From assembly GCF_003944715.1 (NCBI RefSeq), contig NZ_RWIT01000013.1, positions 54,395-118,394 of the forward strand: a DNA stretch of 64,000 bases, in the 5' to 3' direction. Origin of the DNA: Hymenobacter rigui. GTDB taxonomy: Bacteria > Bacteroidota > Bacteroidia > Cytophagales > Hymenobacteraceae. A program made the position numbers and the translations under genes. Shown piece by piece: positions 52,774 to 62,420 of this stretch; the stretch's first letter is position 1, and every line of letters starts with the position of its first letter. The notes under the pieces were generated by a model. It ran no database searches and had not been told where the DNA came from. It was given only the letters and a program-made list of their open reading frames with translations.

Positions 52774-54170
52774 TGGTTGTCGAATAAGCTAGGCAATGGA
52801 AGGGCAGGTGCAGCTTTGGCTGCCGTCTTTTTCTTCTGTGCTACCTTTTCCCCGTCGAGCGGAATGCCAAAGGGAACGGTGAAATCAATGGGCCGGCTCA
52901 GCAGAATGGATGGCTGGTTCATGGCGGACCCATCAAAAATGGTGGCCTCGTGCGAGCCTCTGGCCAGATGGTGCCACCAGAAATGCAGCTGGTCGACTAC
53001 CCCATCGTTGAAAGTCTTCCGATTAAGGTAGTTCGTGAACTTGGTGGTCTTTTCCGGCTCCAGGGGGTTCATTCTATCCGAAGTGAAGTAGTACTTCGGG
53101 CTAACTATCAAATACACTTTGTCCTCAATGAACAGCGGCTTGACGGCCACGGCCAGGTGCCGGAAAAAGGTATCCCGACCGTATTCGTAAAATTCCACCA
53201 CCTTTTTCTCCGTCACCTTTTCGGCCCGGCGGGTGCGGTAAGGCACTTTGTATTCCGTCTGGTCTTTGCGCAGGAAGAAGTAGTAGCGCCGGAAGTCACG
53301 CTGGTAGTACAGGCCGCGCTTGCGCATGAAATCTTTGATGTACTCGTTTAGCAGCTCCACAAAGTGGTTGCGCAGCGTCGCTGTGTCCACCACTTCGCTG
53401 TAACGGTGCTCGGTGCGCTTCTGTCCCTCTGATACTACGTGCTCATAAAAGGGCTTAAAGTCCTTTTCAATGGGCACGAACGTGTAGATGACTGAATTGT
53501 AAATAACAAAGTACGGTGCTTCGCCACTAGCAATGTTCTTGAAGATGTCCTTCTTAGTTTTGTAGTGCGTCGGGTACGTGTAGAGCCAGCGTGGCACTGC
53601 TTTGAAGGGGAACATATTGGTATCGAGCACTTCGGCCGCCTGGTAGTTGACGCGGCTTTTGAACGAGGCCCGGTACTTCGTATCAAAGTCGTGCTGGCCG
53701 GTAACCAACCGGTTTTCGGTTTTGGAAAACACGATGGGTTGTGACTTGCGCTTGCCCTTGGGGCGGGCCAGGGCCTCGTCGATGTTAGTTATCTTCTTGC
53801 AGTACAAGATGTCAGCGCCTTCGCGGCCGTCGAACACTACCAGTAGCACATCATACCCATACACTCGGTAATTCTTCCAGTATTCCAAGTCTTCGTCGCG
53901 TGGGAAAAAGCTGAACGACTCCTCCGTTTCTTGCTGAATGTAGCTGGCGCTGCTCTGGGTGGATTTGATTTGCACCTTGAGCGTTTGGGAAGTAGGCTTG
54001 ATTTTGCCGTCCTCTGTCACCTCGGTTAATTCAACCTCGCCGTCGATGCCGAAGTCGTTCTTGGTTTCCTCCCGCCAGATGATGTAAGGCTGGTGCCGGT
54101 TGCAATAATCCGCGAAGACGTTTACGCCTCGCTCGCCGATGATATGGGATGGTCGTACAGTTTTCGACAT
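52770..54170 (-). CDS. DUF4365 nuclease-APAZ fusion, Argonaute partner (SPARDA DREN-APAZ)
   Basis: This 466-residue protein begins with a DUF4365 PD-(D/E)XK domain: GERGVNVFADY (Glu13), NDFGIDGEVEL (Asp43), LKVQIKST (Gln67-X-Lys69). The remainder, from about residue 150, fits an APAZ region that stands in for the N/PAZ domains of long Argonautes. In SPARDA systems this nuclease is unleashed by guide-target binding of the short Argonaute and degrades DNA and RNA, killing the infected cell. It is the first gene of the operon and is divergent from the type III mod gene. Confidence 0.85.
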   Translation of the reverse strand: MSKTVRPSHIIGERGVNVFADYCNRHQPYIIWREETKNDFGIDGEVELTEVTEDGKIKPTSQTLKVQIKSTQSSASYIQQETEESFSFFPRDEDLEYWKNYRVYGYDVLLVVFDGREGADILYCKKITNIDEALARPKGKRKSQPIVFSKTENRLVTGQHDFDTKYRASFKSRVNYQAAEVLDTNMFPFKAVPRWLYTYPTHYKTKKDIFKNIASGEAPYFVIYNSVIYTFVPIEKDFKPFYEHVVSEGQKRTEHRYSEVVDTATLRNHFVELLNEYIKDFMRKRGLYYQRDFRRYYFFLRKDQTEYKVPYRTRRAEKVTEKKVVEFYEYGRDTFFRHLAVAVKPLFIEDKVYLIVSPKYYFTSDRMNPLEPEKTTKFTNYLNRKTFNDGVVDQLHFWWHHLARGSHEATIFDGSAMNQPSILLSRPIDFTVPFGIPLDGEKVAQKKKTAAKAAPALPLPSLFDNQ

Positions 54171-54386
54171 AAAGCAGAGCAGTAGACGCCGATGCGGTTG
54201 CCTAACAAGACTAGCACCAGCCGGAATGCTAACGAAGATAGTGATTTCAAGGTCTGATTTTTAGCTAGAGGCAAGGAAGCTAATGTGCTGAGTGACTTCT
54301 CAACTAGCTTTTTTAGCTACAGCAAGGGATTAGTTTCGGGTTTTGGCCTTCCGTACCTTCGTCCTTACACCCATAGTTACCCCCGC
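54171..54386. promoter_or_regulatory. Divergent promoter region between SPARDA and type III R-M
   Basis: This 216-bp gap separates the DREN-APAZ start (54170, minus) from the mod start (54387, plus) and must hold both promoters. A TAnnTTTG-like TACCTTCG lies about 30 bp before mod. No palindrome of note was seen. Confidence 0.4.
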
Positions 54387-55973
54387 ATGCCCACGCTTCA
54401 CTGGATTGGTAAAGACAAAGTCATCAACCACCACCAGGACGTTCCGTTCCGACTTCTTGACCACCAGTACGGCGCCCTCGCCGATGGCACGCAAACCACC
54501 GAGCCTACCAGCCGCGGCAACAAGATTATTCACGGTGACAACCTCGAAGCCCTGAAAGCGCTGCTGCCCGAATACGAGGGGCGTGTGAAGTGCATCTATA
54601 TTGACCCGCCTTACAACACCGGCAATGAGGGCTGGGTGTATAACGACAACGTCAACGACCCCAAAATCAAAAAGTGGCTAAGCCAAGTCGTTGGCAAGGA
54701 AGGCGAAGACCTCTCCCGTCACGATAAGTGGCTGTGCATGATGTACCCGCGTCTCAAGCTGCTGCACAAGCTGCTGGCAGAGGACGGGAGTATCTGGATT
54801 TCCATTGATGACGTGGAGTACGCCAACCTGAAGCTCATGTGCGATGAGATTTTTGGTGCGGGCAATTTTGTAACAAACGTTATCTGGCAGAAGAACTATA
54901 GCCCCAAGAACTCTGCTAAGCACTTCTCTGTGGACCACGATTCCATTTTGGTATACGCCAAAAATGCTGAATCGTGGCGTCCCAACCTTATGTCACGCAG
55001 TGAAGAGCAGAATAGCCGCTACAAGAACCCCGATAATGACGAGCGTGGACCTTGGAAGTCGGGCGACTTGTCTGCTAGAAATTACTACAGCTTAGGTACA
55101 TATTCCATCACTACCCCTAGCGGCAGAGTTATAGATGGACCTCCCAAAGGTCGCTACTGGGTTATTAGTGAGGACAAACTGTGGGCATATCACAAAGACA
55201 ATCGTATCTGGTGGGGTAAAGACGGTACATCAAGCCCGTCAATAAAGCGCTTCTTATCAGACGTACAGGCTGGGGTTGTTCCACAAACGCTTTGGTTTTA
55301 TACTGAAGTAGGCCACACGCAGGACGCTAAGAAGGAAGCCAATAAGATTTTACATGATATTGAGACCTTTCCCACCCCAAAGCCTACTAAGCTGATTGAA
55401 CGGGTTCTACAGCTCGCCACTAACCAAGACTCCATCGTCCTCGATTCCTTCGCCGGTAGCGGCACTACGGCCCACGCCGTGCTCAAACTTAACCAGCAGG
55501 ACGGCGGTAACCGCCGCTTTATCCTGACGGAGATGGAAGACTACGCCGAGACCATCACAGCTGAGCGTGTAAAGCGCGTGATAAAGGGCTACGCCGGCCA
55601 GCCCGGCACCGGCGGCAGCTTCGACTACTACACCCTGGGCGCGGCCGTCTTCACCGAGACCGGCGAGTTGAACGAGCAAGCCGGCCTGCCAGGCCTGCGC
55701 CAGTACATCTACTACGCCGAAACCAAGCAGCCGCTTCCCGCCCCATCGGCCGACGACAACGCCGCCTTTCTGGCCGTGCACGACGATACGGCCTACTATT
55801 TCCACTACGCGCCCGACGAAGTCACCACCCTGGGCCACGACTTCTTGGCCACCATGCGCACCCGCGCCGGCCAGTACATCATCTACGCCGATAACTGCCT
55901 GCTGACGCCGGAGTTCATGACCCAGCACGGCATTATTTTCAAGAAAATCCCGCGCGACATTTCGCGCTTCTAG
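54387..55973 (+). CDS. Type III restriction-modification methyltransferase (Mod)
   Basis: ATG 54387 is preferred because MPTLHWIGKDKVINHH begins the conserved part; an upstream frame start at 54285 adds 34 unlikely residues. The 528-residue chain has motif IV DPPYNTG (73-79) before motif I LDSFAGSGTTAHAV, the beta-class order of N6-adenine Mod subunits. The target-recognition region lies between them, and its lower GC suggests recent exchange. It methylates the host site and forms the complex with Res, encoded 10 nt downstream. Confidence 0.93.
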   Translation: MPTLHWIGKDKVINHHQDVPFRLLDHQYGALADGTQTTEPTSRGNKIIHGDNLEALKALLPEYEGRVKCIYIDPPYNTGNEGWVYNDNVNDPKIKKWLSQVVGKEGEDLSRHDKWLCMMYPRLKLLHKLLAEDGSIWISIDDVEYANLKLMCDEIFGAGNFVTNVIWQKNYSPKNSAKHFSVDHDSILVYAKNAESWRPNLMSRSEEQNSRYKNPDNDERGPWKSGDLSARNYYSLGTYSITTPSGRVIDGPPKGRYWVISEDKLWAYHKDNRIWWGKDGTSSPSIKRFLSDVQAGVVPQTLWFYTEVGHTQDAKKEANKILHDIETFPTPKPTKLIERVLQLATNQDSIVLDSFAGSGTTAHAVLKLNQQDGGNRRFILTEMEDYAETITAERVKRVIKGYAGQPGTGGSFDYYTLGAAVFTETGELNEQAGLPGLRQYIYYAETKQPLPAPSADDNAAFLAVHDDTAYYFHYAPDEVTTLGHDFLATMRTRAGQYIIYADNCLLTPEFMTQHGIIFKKIPRDISRF

Positions 55974-55983
55974 CCCCCTGCCG

Positions 55984-58647
55984 ATGGAGCTCAAACCCTA
56001 CCAACAGGAGGTCATCACCGACCTCGCCCGCTTCCTCGACTGCGTGCAGGCCACCAAGCGCCTCCCTGATGCCTTCCACGACTTCTGGGCCACGCACCCG
56101 CGCACGCCCGTCAAGCCGTTTCCGGGCACGGCCATTGAGCCCTACAAAAACACCGTGCCCGGCGTGCCGCACGTCACCATCAAGGTGCCCACGGCCGGCG
56201 GCAAAACCTTCCTGGCCGCCAACGCCCTGCGCACCATCTTCGGGGCGTTTCCGCCCGACCGTCCCAGGGCTGTGGTGTGGCTGGTGCCCTCGGTCACCAT
56301 TCTGGAACAGACGCTGCGCAACCTGAAAGACCCGGGCCACCCCTACCGGCAGAAAATCAATACCCACTTCGCCGGCCGGGTGGAGGTGTACGACAAAGCG
56401 GCCTTGCTGCAGGGCAGCGGCTTCTCGGCCAGCTCCGTGCAGGAGCAGCTGAGCCTGGTGGTGCTCAGCTTCGACTCGCTGCGGGCGCGCAACAAGGAAG
56501 ACCGCAAGGTGTACCAGGAAAACGGCAACCTGCAGTCCTTTGGCTCGCTGCTGGGCGATGAGGAAGATATTACGCTGATGCGGGTGATTCAGGCCCTGAA
56601 CCCGGTGGTGGTGGTTGATGAAAGCCACAACGCCGAGAGCGAGCTGAGCGTGGACATGCTCAAGAACCTCAACCCCGCCTTCATCCTCGACCTGACGGCC
56701 ACCCCGCGCAAAAACAGCAACATCATCAGCTTCGTGGACGCGCTGGCGCTCAAAAAGGAGCACATGGTGAAGCTGCCCGTCATCGTCTACAACCACAACG
56801 ACCGCACGGAAGTCATCAACTCGGCCCTGCAGCTGCAGCGCAACCTGGAGCTGCAGGCCAAGCAGGAGCAGAAAGCCGGCGGGCGCTACATCCGGCCCAT
56901 CGTGCTGTTTCAGGCCCAGCCCAAAACGGCCGACGACAACACCACTTTCGAGCAGCTGAAAAAGAAGCTCCTCGACCTGAAAATCCCCGAAAGCCACATC
57001 CGCATCAAGACGGCCAGCCTCAACGAGCTCAAGAACGAGGACCTGGCTTCGCCCAAATGCGAGGTGCGCTACATCATCACGGTGAATGCCCTGAAAGAAG
57101 GCTGGGACGCGCCGTTTGCCTACATCCTGGCCTCCCTGGCCGATAAGTCGTCGGCCGTGGACGTGGAGCAGATTCTGGGCCGGGTGCTGCGCCAGCCCTA
57201 CGTGGCCCCGCACCAGGCGCCCATGCTCAACATGAGCTACGTGCTGACGGCCTCCAGCAAGTTTCTGGAAACGCTCGACAAGATTGTAGTGGGCCTGAAC
57301 AAAGCCGGTTTTAGTGCCCGCGACTACAAGGTGGCTGACCCGGCCGCGCTGGCTCCCAAACCCGACCCGCTGGTCGCCTTCGTGCAGGCCCCGCTGAACT
57401 TCGACGCGCCGCCAGCTCCCTCCGCGGCCGACGACCTGGCCGACATCGACGTGCGTCGCATCACGCCACTGGCACCGACTACCGACGAAGCCGCCGCGCC
57501 CGTAGCAGTAGCCGACCCGGTGGCCAGCCTGCCGGCCGCTACGGGCTCGGTGCAGGCCATTGCCGAAGCCGCCCTGGCCCAGCAAGCCGAGTTTGAGCAA
57601 ACCGTGGCCGCCAGCACCGCCGGCGGAGCCGCGCCTTTACCCACTGCGCTCCAATCCCTCGTGAAAACCTATCCCATCAAGGACATCTTCCGCGAGCAGG
57701 CCGCTGCCCTGGTGTTGCCGCAATTCTTCTGGAAAAAGCCCGCTGCCACGCTCTTCGACAGCGGCGAAGGCAGCCAGGCTGTGCTGCTGGAAAAGGAGTA
57801 CCTGCTCGAAGGCTTCCCGTTGGGCAAGGCCGACACCAACATCAAATTCGACGGCGTGTCGGCCGAGCTCTACCGCGTGGACCTCGATGAAACGAAGAAA
57901 GAAGCCACGCCCACCTTCATGCGCATCGATGGCGACGCCAAGGAGCGCATCATGGCCTACATTCTGGACCCCAGCCGCAAAGACAGCCGGGTAAAAAATT
58001 TTACGCGCCGCATCCTCGACCTCATCGGCAACCTCTACCCCATTGCCGACAAGGAGATTGAGCGCTACGTGAAGCGCATTCTGGAAGACTTCACCGACGA
58101 GCAGTTCACCGACTTCGCCAACCACGAATACACCTACACGCAGAAAATCAAGGACAAAATCCGGCAGCTTTCAGAAGACTACGCCTACAAGAAGTTTCGC
58201 GACTTCCTCGACCAGGACAAGACTTTTATCCAACCGGCCTACACTTTCCCACTGCAGATTTCGCCGGGCGATACCAGCAAGGACATTACCAAGTCGCTCT
58301 ACGAGCAGGAAGGCCGCATCAACGGCTTCGAGGAGAAGGTCATCAACGAAATTGCCAACCTGCCCAACATTGCCTTTTGGACCCGTAACCTCGAACGCGG
58401 TAAGGGCTTCCGCATCAACGGCTTTTTAAACCACTACCCCGACTTCATCATTCAGACCAAAAGCGGCAAAACACTGGTGGTCGAGACGAAGGGGGACCAC
58501 CTCGATGCCGAGCAAAAGATTAAGCTGGGCGCCACGTGGGCCCAGAAAGCTGGTAATGCCTACCGCTACTTCATGGTGTACGAGCGGCGCGTCGTAGATG
58601 GGGCTTACAAGCTGGACGACTTCCTGAACGTGCTGCGGGAAATATAA
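55984..58647 (+). CDS. Type III restriction enzyme helicase-nuclease subunit (Res)
   Basis: This 887-residue protein has the SF2 helicase motifs: Walker A KVPTAGGKTF (about 67-76), VVVDESHNAES, LDLTATPRK, and motif VI EQILGRVLRQP. A low-complexity Pro/Ala linker lies near residues 470-550. The C-terminal PD-(D/E)XK nuclease shows HYPDFIIQTKSGKTLVVETKGDH. It translocates on or switches along DNA with ATP and cuts near the recognition site. It appears intact and pairs with the upstream Mod. Confidence 0.93.
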   Translation: MELKPYQQEVITDLARFLDCVQATKRLPDAFHDFWATHPRTPVKPFPGTAIEPYKNTVPGVPHVTIKVPTAGGKTFLAANALRTIFGAFPPDRPRAVVWLVPSVTILEQTLRNLKDPGHPYRQKINTHFAGRVEVYDKAALLQGSGFSASSVQEQLSLVVLSFDSLRARNKEDRKVYQENGNLQSFGSLLGDEEDITLMRVIQALNPVVVVDESHNAESELSVDMLKNLNPAFILDLTATPRKNSNIISFVDALALKKEHMVKLPVIVYNHNDRTEVINSALQLQRNLELQAKQEQKAGGRYIRPIVLFQAQPKTADDNTTFEQLKKKLLDLKIPESHIRIKTASLNELKNEDLASPKCEVRYIITVNALKEGWDAPFAYILASLADKSSAVDVEQILGRVLRQPYVAPHQAPMLNMSYVLTASSKFLETLDKIVVGLNKAGFSARDYKVADPAALAPKPDPLVAFVQAPLNFDAPPAPSAADDLADIDVRRITPLAPTTDEAAAPVAVADPVASLPAATGSVQAIAEAALAQQAEFEQTVAASTAGGAAPLPTALQSLVKTYPIKDIFREQAAALVLPQFFWKKPAATLFDSGEGSQAVLLEKEYLLEGFPLGKADTNIKFDGVSAELYRVDLDETKKEATPTFMRIDGDAKERIMAYILDPSRKDSRVKNFTRRILDLIGNLYPIADKEIERYVKRILEDFTDEQFTDFANHEYTYTQKIKDKIRQLSEDYAYKKFRDFLDQDKTFIQPAYTFPLQISPGDTSKDITKSLYEQEGRINGFEEKVINEIANLPNIAFWTRNLERGKGFRINGFLNHYPDFIIQTKSGKTLVVETKGDHLDAEQKIKLGATWAQKAGNAYRYFMVYERRVVDGAYKLDDFLNVLREI

Positions 58648-58651
58648 TGGG

Positions 58652-59485
58652 CTAGCCCAAGCTGGATAGCATCTGCGCTTCCAGCTCTTTGGGTGTAATG
58701 GAAGGGTTCTGATTAATGATTGTCATGAACGAGCCAAAACCCTGTCTCAAGATAAGGGGAGCCACTTGCTCCATTACTCCCTGCACTTCTGCCCCACCCA
58801 TCATCTGTTTGAATGCTTCATAATCCGGCCTGACATTTTCTGGCATCATCGAAGTGACAATGGAGTAGTACTCCCGGTTGTATTCGTCGATTAGCTCCTC
58901 TGTGGCCTGAGGTGCCTTTTTGTCGAGCTCAACTTGAACGTCTCGGGCAGTCTTTTTGGAGATGAGCTGAGCGACGTGCACCACCCCTTTCTCAAACTCT
59001 TTGCTAATTTTTTCCAGCATAGCCCTGCGCATCATATTCGGCGTCTGGTCACCCTGCTTGCTTTCCCAGGAAAGCAGTGGCGCAACAAAATTGTCTTTCA
59101 TAAAAGCAAACCGCCGGCCCATGCCTTCCAGCTTATGAAAGGCCAGCGGGTCGTACTGCTTCAAATTGCTTACGGACTTCTCCAGCTCTTCAAATACTTC
59201 GTCGTTCAGGGCCGCCGCTTGGTGTACCATCACCGGCAAAAGGGCCATCGGGAACAGCATCTTCTTCTCCTGGTTTGGCGGCAGGTTTGTGAGTTGGTTG
59301 AGCTTGGCGAAATAGTGCCAAATCGTCAACATATTGGCTAGAATTGCATTGAGCTCTTTGGTTCGCTGCAAGCTGATTTCGTTGGTTTTGCCCCGGAGCC
59401 CAAACCAATATGCCAAAGCAGCGCCAACAGCCGAAACGGTTAGCAGCTTGGAAATATCTACAAGGGCAGTAGCAAAAGGACTCAT
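58652..59485 (-). CDS. Membrane-anchored helical protein, last gene of the E2-E1-JAB operon
   Basis: This 277-residue protein has one N-terminal membrane helix (LLTVSAVGAALAYWFGL, residues 14-30), and the remainder is predicted helical and cytoplasmic. No enzymatic motif is seen. It lies 17 nt downstream of the 193-residue membrane protein in a tightly packed operon. It is convergent with the type III Res gene, 4 nt apart. An effector or anchor role for the ubiquitin-like system is inferred from operon structure only. Confidence 0.65.
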   Translation of the reverse strand: MSPFATALVDISKLLTVSAVGAALAYWFGLRGKTNEISLQRTKELNAILANMLTIWHYFAKLNQLTNLPPNQEKKMLFPMALLPVMVHQAAALNDEVFEELEKSVSNLKQYDPLAFHKLEGMGRRFAFMKDNFVAPLLSWESKQGDQTPNMMRRAMLEKISKEFEKGVVHVAQLISKKTARDVQVELDKKAPQATEELIDEYNREYYSIVTSMMPENVRPDYEAFKQMMGGAEVQGVMEQVAPLILRQGFGSFMTIINQNPSITPKELEAQMLSSLG

Positions 59486-59502
59486 AAAATAGAAGCAATT
59501 GG

Positions 59503-60084
59503 CTAAAGCTCTTTTTGCTCAATGTAGCAGTTGGTCATCTCGCGGGCGTAGTAGTATCCCCTGGCTTTAGCCCGGCTGAAGGCAATGATACTCAGTCCTA
59601 GCATCGCCAAGCCGAGGGGCCACGAGCGGTTGACAACGATAGTCAACACGGAGCTGAGGAGCACGCTCAGAAAGATGTTGCGCGCAAAGATGTACGCCTC
59701 AAAGAATGTAGTGACCCGGGCATTTCCCTTGTAATTAACCACGCTCGACATAATGCTGAATAGCCGGCCTTTATCCTCGAACTGATGGGGATAAGCTTCT
59801 TCCAGATGACGATTCAGCGCCTCAAACTTGCCGAGTTTGAAACGGCTGTTATGCTTGGGGTCGAGCAGCCGCTCGCTGGGCTTGCCACCCATCAACCAAA
59901 ACAGCGCTGGTTCTATCATGCTGGTGGCGGCGTCAATGAAATAACCAACCAGGTACATCAGAACCAGCAGCAGCACATCGGTGACGGAAGCGGGCTTGGT
60001 GATTAAGTTGTTAAACAGCAACGCCCCGTAGATGACGCCCCCGGGGAAGATTTTGGACAGGATATCGTAGACACTTACGTTCAT
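59503..60084 (-). CDS. Four-helix membrane protein of the E2-E1-JAB operon
   Basis: The 193-residue protein has about four membrane helices (residues 12-29, 36-60, 132-150, 153-169) with a 70-residue cytoplasmic loop (KPSERLLDPKHNSRFKLGKFEALNRH...). The start (VYDILSKIFPGGVIYGALL) is distinctive, but I cannot name a family. Its start overlaps the stop of the E2-E1-JAB gene by 4 nt (ATGA), so it is translated with it. It is a candidate membrane effector or conjugation target of the system. Confidence 0.7.
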   Translation of the reverse strand: MNVSVYDILSKIFPGGVIYGALLFNNLITKPASVTDVLLLVLMYLVGYFIDAATSMIEPALFWLMGGKPSERLLDPKHNSRFKLGKFEALNRHLEEAYPHQFEDKGRLFSIMSSVVNYKGNARVTTFFEAYIFARNIFLSVLLSSVLTIVVNRSWPLGLAMLGLSIIAFSRAKARGYYYAREMTNCYIEQKEL

Positions 60085-62420
60085 GCGTTGGTAGCTAACT
60101 CATCAAGGGTGACAAAGTAATAGGCAGCGCTGGCAGGATGGATGCTACAGGATGGCACACCCGAGCGAGAGAAAATGACCATAATTGGCTTGGTGGTCAG
60201 GTACTGGGGTTGCAGTGCAATCATGCCCAAGCTAGTCAAGTCTGTTTGGCTCGGCTTGTTGTCTTCATTGGGGTGGCTGTGCCACTCCCCGACGTATGGC
60301 CGCCCTTCGGCAGTATGCGCATCTACAAAGCCTTGGCAAAAGGCTACATCTCGCTCAAACCGGGTCGCCGTGCGTACGGCATTCGGGCCGGGTCCTGATG
60401 CGTGTTGTATGTGGATGGTTCCGGTGTCACCCACCTGGCCCACCAGTACTCCTCCGGTTTCGATGCCGGCAGTCTGCAACGTCAGGTTGCGCATGAACGC
60501 CAGCGCAGCCGGCTCAATGGTTACCTGTACTGGACGCAACGCGTTGCAATAGGGACAGTTGGGATGAGGTGACATTGAGCGAGCCAACACCGAGAACGGC
60601 GCTGTTGCCTCCATTTTGCTGCCGGGAAGGGCTTCACTTACCCAGACCCAATGGTTGGTTGTGACTTTCACCTCGGCCTGCAAATGGTCTAGCAGCAACC
60701 GACTGGTTAAGGCCGACACCAGCTTAAGGTCAGCTGCACTGGCTGGACGAATCGGGTTGTTGCATTCGTTGCGCAGAGTCGGCAGCAATTCATCCTCGGG
60801 CACATCGATAAAATCCGCGTGCTTGTCGGCCCGGTACAGCGTCAGGCAGTTAAAGCAGGCGTCTTGGCCAGGTACTACCCGAAAGATGCGAGCTGCTTTC
60901 CCTCCCCGCAAAGCGCGGGCATAGAACACCGTTCGCCCGTGGGCCAGCGCCTGCTCATTAAGAAATGCTTCGGTGTTATCATCCGCTACCGACGAAATTC
61001 CGATGCCTTCGGCGTGAAAATAGGCGGGCAGCTCATTTTGCAGAATGTTTCTCCCGCTCGTATTCAGCTCCACAAATCGGTTGTGGTCGCGCAGAATGTC
61101 TCGTACCGCATCCACCTTGGCGCGAAGAGCATATTCGTACCCAGCCAGGTGGCGCACACTGTTATGCACGAAGAGCTTTTGATTGTCTACCAGATGGATA
61201 TGACCCACTCCCGCTTTCGCTAAGGCATCCGCGATTTCGCCCCCGAGGGCACCGCAGCCTAACACGGTAACCGCTTGCTCCCGTACCACCGCATGCTCTA
61301 CACGCCCCGAGTTGCGCAGATGGTACTGCTGTTCGGTAAATGGCTCGGTCTGCACGGCGTGCACGTCGTAATTCTGCAGCAGGTCCCTAACGTTCGGCGA
61401 CGTGTAGAGCGGCACGTGGTCGTTACGTGTCCGGATGAGCATCAGCATCGCCCATTCCGTCTCACCACGCCGATTTGAATAGCGCAGGCCAATGTAGCAG
61501 TACTTGGCATTTACTTTAAGCTCCTCCCATAATGCCGCTTCGGCTAGCGCGATGCCGGCTTGTAAATCACCGGTTCCTAAGGCGGTCAGCAGCTCATCGG
61601 TGTTGGCATATACCTCCGGCTCTGCTTGCAGGCTCCACCAGTATCCTTTGGCCAGCTTGGGCGTTTCCAGTAGCTCTTTTGCCAAAGACTCGTTTTGCAC
61701 AAGCTCTAGAGGCGTCCGCAACCCTTTAGGCATAAAGGGCAATTGCTGCTGAGCATCGTCCAGAAACAGTCCGCTGTCAGCCTGATTCACCAGGTATGCC
61801 CCTACGTACGGCAACACGTCTCGCTTTAACACGTGCGTGAGCAGCAAGGCAAGGTAGAAAATACCCTTCCCAGCGGAAACCTCATAGAATGGCTCCGTAA
61901 GAAGCACATGAATGGGCGCGCGCAATCGGTAGTGCGAGAAGAGTTCTACCTCAGTCCCCTCCGGTATCGCCGCTCCGGTCAGCAGTGCCGTCAGCCATTG
62001 CCGAACCCGGGCAATGACAGCGTTGGCGTCGAATGTTTCGGGGCCTGCTTTATCCAGGTTGTCCTGTTCCAGCAGGCACAGGTTCCCGTCATGGTTTTGA
62101 TGGCGTTTGTAGTAAAATTTGGCCTTTGGCTGAAGAAACGCGGAGGCTTCGCCATAGCTCATGGCGGCCAAGCTCTTTGCTTCATCCTCGCTGAGAACAT
62201 CGTTGAGCATGTACACCCACGGTAAGGCGTAGGGCGTAGCATCGGCGTAGACAATGGCTACTGGGAAATACTGCGTACCATTTAAGCGCACAATAATTTC
62301 CCCCGCGGATACGAACAGCGCCCCCACCTGCTGGCTTCGTTCACGGTAACTACTGTTGTTGGCGAGTTGAGAAGATTCCCGCAGAAGAATCTGAACGTGC
62401 CGCTCGAACCACTTGCTCAT
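60081..62420 (-). CDS. E2-E1-JAB triple-domain ubiquitin-like conjugation protein
   Basis: This 779-residue single chain has three enzymes. The E2-like N-terminus has NLCLLEQDNLD with candidate catalytic Cys115. The E1/ThiF region (about 380-600) has VLGCGALGGE, HLVDNQ, the catalytic-type ECNNPIRPASAADLKLVSAL (Cys553), and zinc pairs CFNC (522-525) and CPYC (622-625). The JAB/JAMM C-terminus has Glu654, HSH at 714-716, Ser724 and Asp727. All key residues are present. It should activate, transfer and remove a ubiquitin-like modifier. No CD-NTase or modifier gene is nearby. Confidence 0.9.
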   Translation of the reverse strand: MSKWFERHVQILLRESSQLANNSSYRERSQQVGALFVSAGEIIVRLNGTQYFPVAIVYADATPYALPWVYMLNDVLSEDEAKSLAAMSYGEASAFLQPKAKFYYKRHQNHDGNLCLLEQDNLDKAGPETFDANAVIARVRQWLTALLTGAAIPEGTEVELFSHYRLRAPIHVLLTEPFYEVSAGKGIFYLALLLTHVLKRDVLPYVGAYLVNQADSGLFLDDAQQQLPFMPKGLRTPLELVQNESLAKELLETPKLAKGYWWSLQAEPEVYANTDELLTALGTGDLQAGIALAEAALWEELKVNAKYCYIGLRYSNRRGETEWAMLMLIRTRNDHVPLYTSPNVRDLLQNYDVHAVQTEPFTEQQYHLRNSGRVEHAVVREQAVTVLGCGALGGEIADALAKAGVGHIHLVDNQKLFVHNSVRHLAGYEYALRAKVDAVRDILRDHNRFVELNTSGRNILQNELPAYFHAEGIGISSVADDNTEAFLNEQALAHGRTVFYARALRGGKAARIFRVVPGQDACFNCLTLYRADKHADFIDVPEDELLPTLRNECNNPIRPASAADLKLVSALTSRLLLDHLQAEVKVTTNHWVWVSEALPGSKMEATAPFSVLARSMSPHPNCPYCNALRPVQVTIEPAALAFMRNLTLQTAGIETGGVLVGQVGDTGTIHIQHASGPGPNAVRTATRFERDVAFCQGFVDAHTAEGRPYVGEWHSHPNEDNKPSQTDLTSLGMIALQPQYLTTKPIMVIFSRSGVPSCSIHPASAAYYFVTLDELATNA

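Noticed and set aside
55939..57600. 553-codon minus-strand frame opposite type III Res
   Set aside because: It is a shadow of the helicase gene with low-complexity Gly/Val/His composition.
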